In this document: positions 48,101 through 57,100 of the stretch, in pieces
Numbering within the stretch: the stretch's first letter is position 1
Layout of the letters: each line of letters begins with the position of its first letter
DNA from: Tubulanus polymorphus
Taxonomy: Eukaryota > Nemertea > Palaeonemertea > Tubulaniformes > Tubulanidae
Assembly (NCBI RefSeq): GCF_964204645.1
Contig: NC_134031.1
Location: forward strand, 14,877,307 to 14,941,306
Direction of reading: 5' to 3'
DNA length: 64,000 nucleotides
Program-made: the position numbers and the translations under genes
The notes under the pieces: model-generated
The model's database searches: none
What the model was told of the DNA's origin: nothing
Seen by the model: only the letters and a program-made list of their open reading frames with translations

Positions 48101-51100
48101 CCCAGTTTTAGTTATGATTGCAGTTCAAGTTAAGAACCATGTTGAACAGTGTGTTGTGAACCCAGTTTTACAGTTATGAACCCATTTCAACAGTTGTGAA
48201 GTCATTTTTAGTTTGGAACCAAGTTCAACAGTTGTGAACCCAGTTTTACAGTTATGAATGCAGTTCAAGTTGTAAACTATGTTGAACAGTTGCGAACCCA
48301 GTTCGACGATGAACCCATTTTAACAGTTGTGAGCTCTCAGTTTTACGGTTGTGAACCCAGTCCAACAGTTCCCAGTTGATAAATATTTTACTCTGTAAAG
48401 TTAACTAATCGGAAATGATGTAATATTCAATTTTACCTTTTTGATTCTTTGTCTTTTTCATCCTTCTTTGTTTCGATGACAATAGGAGGCAGTATAATCG
48501 GTTTGTCGGGTATTTTCTGAGCGTCCGGTATTTCTGGAGATATCGACTCTGAACCCGGCTGCAGTCTGAACAAACAAAGAACAACAATTTGATAAAAAAT
48601 CAAAATGGTTTGTCCATTAATCAACGCATAAATGATACAAATTCCAAAAATTTCCCAAATAGCTACGAATTTTGATTCAGAAATTCAGATTTCACATTCT
48701 CAGAGAGTTGGAGTCTTAAATCTTTATAAATAGAAACTGCCAGTTATTATGAGAAAAAAATGGATCATCGGTTCATCAGTGATACAAGAGGAAAAAACTG
48801 AAATACAATGTATGTCATCAGTGGAAAAACTAGAACAGTTACACAAAAAACACATTTATCCTCATTCTCACCAGACACAAACAAAAAACACGGTACGCAC
48901 ACACACACACAACCCTACATCATATACAGGGAGAATCCTACATCATACACAGGACCCTTAGATCACACAGGGAGAATCCCACATCACAGGGAGAACCCAC
49001 ATCATACAAGAACCCTACATCATACAGGGAGAACCCTACATCATACAAGGAGAACCCTACATCATACAAGGAGAATCCTACATCATACAGGGAGAACCCT
49101 ACATCATACAGGGAGAACCCTACATCATACAGGGAGAACCCTACATCATACAGGGAGAACCCTACATCATACAAGGAGAACCCTACATCATACAAGGAGA
49201 ACCCTACATCATACAGGGAGAACCCTACATCATACAAGGAGAATCCTACATCATACAAGGAGAATTCTATATCATACAGGGAGAGTCCCACATCGCAGGG
49301 AGAACCCCATGTCACATAGGGAGAACCCTACATCATACACAGGGAGAACCCTACATCATACAAGGAGCACACAGGGAGAATCCCATATCACAGGTTGAAC
49401 CCTACATCATACAGGAAGAACTGTACATCATACAGGGAGAACCATAAATCTAATCATACAGGGAGAACAAACAACCCATTAATACAGGGAAGTTCAGAGA
49501 ACCCTTAACCCAGTAACAAGGGGCCCCAGAGAATCCTATCAGTTCCGCAAGGAGCCCTAGGTACATAAAAGTACAAGTGACCTGTGAATCTTACCTCTTT
49601 GATAAACAAGCGTTAATCAATAATAAAATCAGCGATATATGAACGCCCGTCAACATGCCGTAACGCCACCTAGTCGTAGATCGTGTAGTTACATTGCGTT
49701 GTTTCTGACGACGGATGCAGAGAAGGGCGGTTGTTTTTAAAATCTGTTCCGTTTCCGTTCCGTATTGAGACGATATGAACTGATTCAACATCTTACAACA
49801 TCCGAGCAACGAGCAACGAGCAGGAGCCTCTACAATTAACGAGGGTTTATCAAAACGCAGCGAGGTCCAAGGTCTCTCCGTCCTGGTCCGAGGTCTCTCT
49901 GCCCTGGTCCGAAGTCTCACCGTCCCGGTACGAGGTCTCACTGTCCCGGTACGAGGTCTCTCCGCCCTGGTACGAGGTCTCTCCGCCCTGGTACGAGGTC
50001 TCTCCGCCCCGGTTTGAGGTCTCACCGCCCCGGTACGAGGTCTCACTGTCCCGGTACGAGGTCTCTGTCCAACTGTCTGTTAGAATTTATTGGTTAATGT
50101 AAATATCACAAGAGAAAACATCTGCATATCTATATCTACGTAACAGTATATATATATATACATATATATCACTGATTAATCCTCTCTCAAATATTAACTA
50201 TAGTTATTCAACGCAAGCATTTCAAGTTGTAATCCTAGCAGTAAATATTCCAGAGCTAAGTACTACGAGTACCCGTGTCGGTACGACAGGACTAGATTAT
50301 ACCGGTTCTACCAGCATAATGAAACCTACAGTAATCGGTTTGCAAAACAGACAGATCACCATCAAACTAGACCTCAATTAACATATAATTGGTAGCGACC
50401 ACTGATTCTAGTGTCCAGTACCGATACCGCCCAGCTCCGGATACTGACCACTGTCCGAGACGCTGACCGCGCTGTGTGTCTCGTACAGACTACAGTACTA
50501 GATGCGACCCACCCGTAGATAACAGTCCCAGATACTGACCAGCCCTATACTGTATCCGGTACAGACCACAGTCCGGACTGCTACGACCGCCTGGTCCCGA
50601 TGTTAACTACTCCACACGTATACAGAGGCTATAGCAGACGGCACTATGTCATACATTCCTGAGTTTAAAGTTTAACAGATTAAACAGAAATGTCAATGTA
50701 CAGAAGCCCAGTTTGTCATATCAGTCATCAAAAGTGCGGGCTTTAATACTATCTGATAATCAGGTCATTCTGTACATTAATAAACACGTGATTTATTTCA
50801 ATGTCAAGTTTGATAACGTTCTCAAATCTATTGTTCTAATCATCCTGAATCATATTTTTATGTTTGCCAATTCGGCAGCAGCCACAGTCGTCAGTAAAAA
50901 CTAGTTCAATACACAGGGAGAATCCCACATCACATGGAGAACCCCATGTCAAACAGGTTGAACCCTACATATACAATTAACAGCCCCAAAAACTGTTGCT
51001 AGCTCCTCTGAACATTCGCCTAAAATTCTTAAAAACACTGCTTAAAAACAACTATTTTTCAACAATCTAGCACAGCGTATTTCACCTTGATCTCTACATT

Positions 51101-54100
51101 TTTCTGAAAGGCCAGGACCCAGATCTAGTGTTCTCCACAACAGGTTTTAGAGAGGCCAGCACCCCTTTTCATTTTCACATCCACCCCTCTAAAAATGAAC
51201 CACCCCTTATAAAATATCTGTTGCCCCTACCAGAGTGGATGTCAATATTCCATCTATGCTGATAATTGCTTAGAAATATATTGCGCTAATGTGAAAAATA
51301 GAAGATTACACCAAAATCAAGCTTAGATTTTCTGTATCTTTTCGGGGAATCGAAAGCCTCGGTGGCATACACTTAACAATGAATGCAGCCCCTCTAAAAT
51401 TCCAGCCTATAGGCCTATTGCTTTGAACAGGGATCATTCATTTATTACGTACCCATATAAGTTTCAACCCCCTGTATGCAAGATCAGCCATTTTATTATA
51501 TGCATTACGCATTGCAATCATCGCTCCCTCTCCCCTAACGCGTACGCAATAAATAAATGTCCCCTTACCATGATTTTGACAAAATTGAAATAAATTCGCC
51601 GTGGCAACCTGTAAAAAAATCTGGTATTGGACGTGGCAATCGTAAATTGCTCGTAAAGCGCCTGTTGCCTACTTATTCAGAAGTTAACCCAATCAACCGG
51701 TTCTCCCCTCATTTTTAGTTATTCCCCCACACCTGACGACAACCTCTAGTGTCAGTTCGAAACGTCCTGTCCTTTTCAAATTTTTCATTTGAAATAAATT
51801 CCCAGGCTTTAAAACATTTAAAGCTTTACCATAATGGGGTTGTTTTTTTCATATTATATTCTTTCAAAGTCTAAAACGATTGATAAACTGTTTGCTAAGT
51901 TTTCGTGCTTTGATATTGACTTTCTTACCACGAGTTGTTGGATCAATGTCTATAGTCTAAAGTCCGTTAAGTCGCCCACAAACAGTCAGTCAGACACATA
52001 CAGTACTCGGTATAGGCTCAGTAGAACCTGTACAAACACACGCATCTAAACGTTAATTAAACACGCTTACGTTAATTGGGGTCTAATTACACCGGCCAAA
52101 TTAACAAACTAACTAATTAATCTCTAAGCCAACAGTTCGACAGTTAGGTCTTTCTGATGGTGTCAGAAAGATGTCTTCGAAAAATTCATTCTATATAATT
52201 TAGATTGAATAAATAAATTCTTGTTTTTAAATTCTTATAATCTGTAGCTAGTGGGTTTTTATCTTATCATCCGTTCACCACGTTTGAGTGTGGTTATGGT
52301 TCTACTGTTTGAGAGTCTTGAATCAGAATACTGCCAAGAGTCTTAAGTCAGAATACTGCCAAGAGTCTTGAGTCACAATACTACCAAGAGTCTGGAGTCA
52401 CAATACTACCAAGAGTCTGGAGTCACAATCATGGTAAGAGTCTTGAGTCACAATACTGCCAAGAGTCTGGAGTCACAATACTGCCAAGAGTCTGGAGTCA
52501 CAATCCTGCTAAGAGTCTGGAGTCACAATCCTGCTAGGAGTCTCAGTCACAATACTGCTGGGAGTCTGGAGTCACAATCTTGGTAGGAGTCTGGAGCCAC
52601 AATACTGTTGAGAGTCTTGAGTGACTGGAGTCACAATCCTGCTAGGACTCTGGAGTCACAATACTGCTAAGCGTCTGGAGTCACAATCCTGCTAGGAGTC
52701 TCGAGTCACAATACTGCTGGGAGTTTGGAGTCACAATCCTGGTAGGGGTCTGGAGTCACAATACTGTTGAGAGTCTGGAGTCACAATCCTGCTAGGAATC
52801 TGGAGTCACAATACTGCTAAGAGTCTGAAGTCACAATCCTGCTAGGAGCCCTGAGTCATAATACTACAACGTGACTACATAAAACGTTTGAAAGAAGTGA
52901 TCGTGCCATTAGGACCTTAACAGATCAGGGAATCCAACATTCTCTAATATTTCCCTGAACTAGGAGTTCTAGGATTATGTTTTGAGGGATTTGACTTGTT
53001 TCTAACTTTCAGTTTCAGTAAAATATATTCATTGTGAAATTGTGTTTATTGAATCAGCATTACACATGCCCTATAAACCCTAGCCTGTGATTGGCTGAAG
53101 ATGGTCACCTGGTATGCAAATGAGTCAATAGCTGATCACTTAATCTATGTCACAATAACCTTAACCCTAACCCTAGCCCGTGATCGCTCGTTCAGAGCTG
53201 GTCACCTAGTAGTATTTAAACAAACAGACCATACTTGAAGAAACATGGCTAAATTTCAACATAAATTGACTAGGATTTTTATTGGTCCTGTTCAGAAGAT
53301 GAAAACCGAAGTATCATCAGGAAAGCCCAAAATCTGAAACTTATTGATTCGTTGGCTGTGAAGTATTCTAGAGCGTTCAAAATATCATGTGATCTTTCTT
53401 TTGATTTTCACTAAGAGTCAGAATTCCCCGATGTTCGCTGATATCTGTTAGAATTATGTGTAGTGAACTGTGATGAGACACACATGTTACACGGCACAGA
53501 TATAGAGACAGTAGGCGAGGGGGGGTTGTAAAATCAGCAGCTGTCAACAACATTCATTCATTCAATGTTAATTCACAATTGTATGTTTAATTTCATCATT
53601 AATCTATATATGGTACTGCGTCAATCATTCAAAATTACAATAAAATTCTTCCTATTAAATTGAACTGAATAAATTCATATTCAAACTGTTGAATAATGTT
53701 AGAGTCAGTCGTCATTATCTGTCAGTCTGTCAAATCAAGCATTCGGGCGGTCCATCAGTCAATCAGTCAGTCAAGTTTTCATGACCAGAGATCAGGGGCT
53801 GCAGTTGTTCAAAATTTCTCTCAGCTAACCAAAGGACAACAGACAATTCCTGGTGGTTTCACCTCACAGTTAAATCACCGAGACCAGATCCACAAGCAGA
53901 AAACAGGGTACACACGAGGAGTAGGCAGGGTGCACGCACTCACTCACGAGGGGTAGACAGGGCACACACGAGGAGTAGACAGGGTACACACACTCACTCA
54001 TGAGGGGTAGATGGAGTACACACTCACTCACGAGGGGTAGACAGGGTATACATGAGGAGTAGACAGGGTACACACACTCACTCATGAGGGGTAGATGGAG

Positions 54101-57100
54101 TACACACTCACTCACGAGGGGTAGACAGGGTATACATGAGGAGTAGACAGGGTACACACTCACTCATGAGGGGTAGATGGAGTACACACTCACTCACGAG
54201 GGGTAGACAGGGTATACACGAGGAGTAGACAGGGTACACACACTCACTCATGAGGGGTAGATGGAGTACACACTCACTCACAAGGGGTAGACAGGGTATA
54301 CATGAGGAGTAGACAGGGTGCACACACTCACTCATGGGGTAGATGGAGTACCACTCACTCACGAGGGAGAGACAGGGTACACATGAGGGGTATACAGGGT
54401 ACACACGAGGGGTAAGACAGTTTACACTCATGAGGGGTATACATGAAGGGTAAACAGGGTACACACTCACACACTCAAGAAGGTTAGCCAGGGTACACAC
54501 CCACAAGGGGTAGACAGGGTTCCATCCACTGATGCACTCATTTAGTCAACATCACTGATGGTCAAATACCGACTAATTACAATATTCTAACTGTAATAAT
54601 TGATGCAAAATCATGTGAATAATAGCATCAATTATTTGTAGATTACCCACGCGCAGGCCAAGGCGGGGATTATTAACATTCCACCAGCGCAGGACAGGCG
54701 GGGATTACCAACTGATTACCCTTCAGTTAAGGAGGGGATTACTGACTGATTAGTATTTTATGAATAATATTAACATATGAATCCAGTTTTCCTAAATTCC
54801 ACAATTCCACAGTTGTGAGTGAACTGTTTGACCGATAGATTTAAGTTTTGATTGAAATTTCACCGCAAATCTAACTGGAATATTTAAAGAATAAATGAAT
54901 ATTTGTCAAACCTGTTATTGTTATCGTCTGCTAGCGCCGTCTGCCGCTCCGTCTGACTTAGTTGTTGATCATCGATATTTTGTCCGATTGTTTCCGCCCG
55001 GTTTTTTTCTAATTCGTTGTCCGTCGAAACTAAAACGTGCGGATCTAAATTCAATTGTTGCCGCTGTTGTTTAATTTGGTTTAAATCTTCAGCCGTCTGA
55101 ATTAATCGCGGCTCGATTTGATCGGTTGAACTTTGAACCTGTAAGAGAAATTGAATATTTCCGTTCTTCAATCAGGCCTAATGCAGCCGTCAATCTGCTG
55201 TCTGTACCCGCCCGCTTGGACAACCGACGTCGACCCTGTCGATGCCTTGACGATCAGTTTTTGTAAGGATGGCGATAACATCCGAAGGGTGCGGCGTTTG
55301 GATGTCGAATGTCCGGCATTGCGAACTAGGGCAGCATGGCGAATGTCACTCGAATATATTGCCATTGAAATGACGAGATGAGTGATGTTAAAATTCTATA
55401 ATAGTGTCGATGATATTTCTGAATTTAATGAGGACTTCGTGCCACCAGCTATCCCGCTAGATGGCGTGCGTAACAGTGCGACAACCCCGTCAAAATCTAG
55501 TCCATTTTCAATGAAACTTCATCTACATTTTTAGCCTCCTTCATCAGAAATTAGGCAAATCCCTCCTCTTGATAAACGCAGATGATCTTAAGGTTCATAT
55601 TTAAGGTGGTTTTTACTGATCACCATTCAAAGAATTTGAGAAATTATGGATAGACTTTAATTGAATATGAGAAGAAATCCGGTAGTTGTCTGAGTGCACA
55701 CTCGCGAACCTGGTGAATCCTCACTTGCCACAAGTGGAATCCTCGATTGCCGCAGTCGAACGTAGAGTCCTCATTATGAACAGGATTCAAACCGTACATA
55801 TACGTGATAACTAAGGTACTGTGGAATTCTGGGGCCAGTTGCTCATAACAGGGTTTCCAGTGGTAAGGCCAGGGTAAAACGAAGTACTAAGAAGGACTTT
55901 TTCTACAATTTTAACCCCAAAAGGAAGGCCCAAAAGGGAGCATTTTCGCAATGCCTTTGCCGGAATACTATAGTCGTGTAGACCAGTCATACATTTCAGG
56001 GTAATTTCATAACACTTTCCTGCATATTCAATCTTACTGATAATTGAATTACCAGGCATGAGTAATAAAATACTTCAACAGTCGAATTTGCGACAAAATT
56101 GCGCGCGAAAATTCTTAAAAATCAAATTTGGAAGGACTTTTTCATCAAAAGGAAGGACAAAGATGATGTTTGTCCAAACTTTTTCCAAAAGGAGAAGGAC
56201 TTGGAAGGACCGCTGGAAACCTTGTCATAAGTTGTTTAGAGTTAACCAGTGGATAGTTGACATAGTGTCAATCAAAAGTTAATTGTTACTATGGTATTCA
56301 TCCAACCGTTATCTTTAGCCAACTTTTGAGAGACTGGCCCCTGAAAAATATACAGATAACACGAGTGTGAAGTTTGAAATTGTATCAAATTAGGCATTTT
56401 ACCAAACACCATTCTATAAATACAAGAAACATTCGGTATCTTTCATCATATTCTCACTGCGAAAATAAATCTCAGTCTAAGTGAGAAAGCCGAAGAGAGC
56501 TTCTATGTTTGAAATAACTTCATTGCGATGGATCTTTTTGTTGCTTTTTCTGGCGTAGTTTTGACGATCAGTTTTTACGAGGATAACAATAGCCTGACAA
56601 TTGTCTGAGGGGTGGGGGGTGGATACAGAACAGCAGATTGACAGCTGCGTTACTGACAACAAGGTCGAATTGTGCTCCGCTCAAAATATAGTTCTGATAG
56701 GCCGAATTAATTCAGATTTAATGGATCACCGGGTAAATCTAAGGATCTCGCTAAACAGCTTAAGTTGATTGAAAAAAAAAATTTAATGCTCTTTAGGCAC
56801 CAATACTTATTGCTAACAACTCGGTAGGTTTTCAATTTCTTTACGAAATGAAAAAGCGCCTGTGGCAAGCTAGTCTCAATCAGTAATACCACTTTCTTCA
56901 GATTAATTGAAAACGAACAATGAACCAGATGTTGATTAAAGAGATAAGATCGTTTTAAACCCTGGCGCTTTGCCAATTATTAGAGAGATAGTTAAACAGC
57001 TAAACGCGCATACAGGGTTCCCAACGTACCCACAAAAGGTTTCCAGGGCTCCAATCGTACGCAGGGTTCCCATGGACCCAGCGTACGCTGGGTTCCCTGT

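Noticed and set aside
48808-49398. 196-codon frame rich in LHHTGRT repeats
   Set aside because: Translation of the 21-bp minisatellite within SUCO intron 4.
53870-54506. Cys-containing repeat frames ([14 protein letters not shown] type) on the minus strand
   Set aside because: They follow the intronic higher-order minisatellite, with no ATG or splice context.
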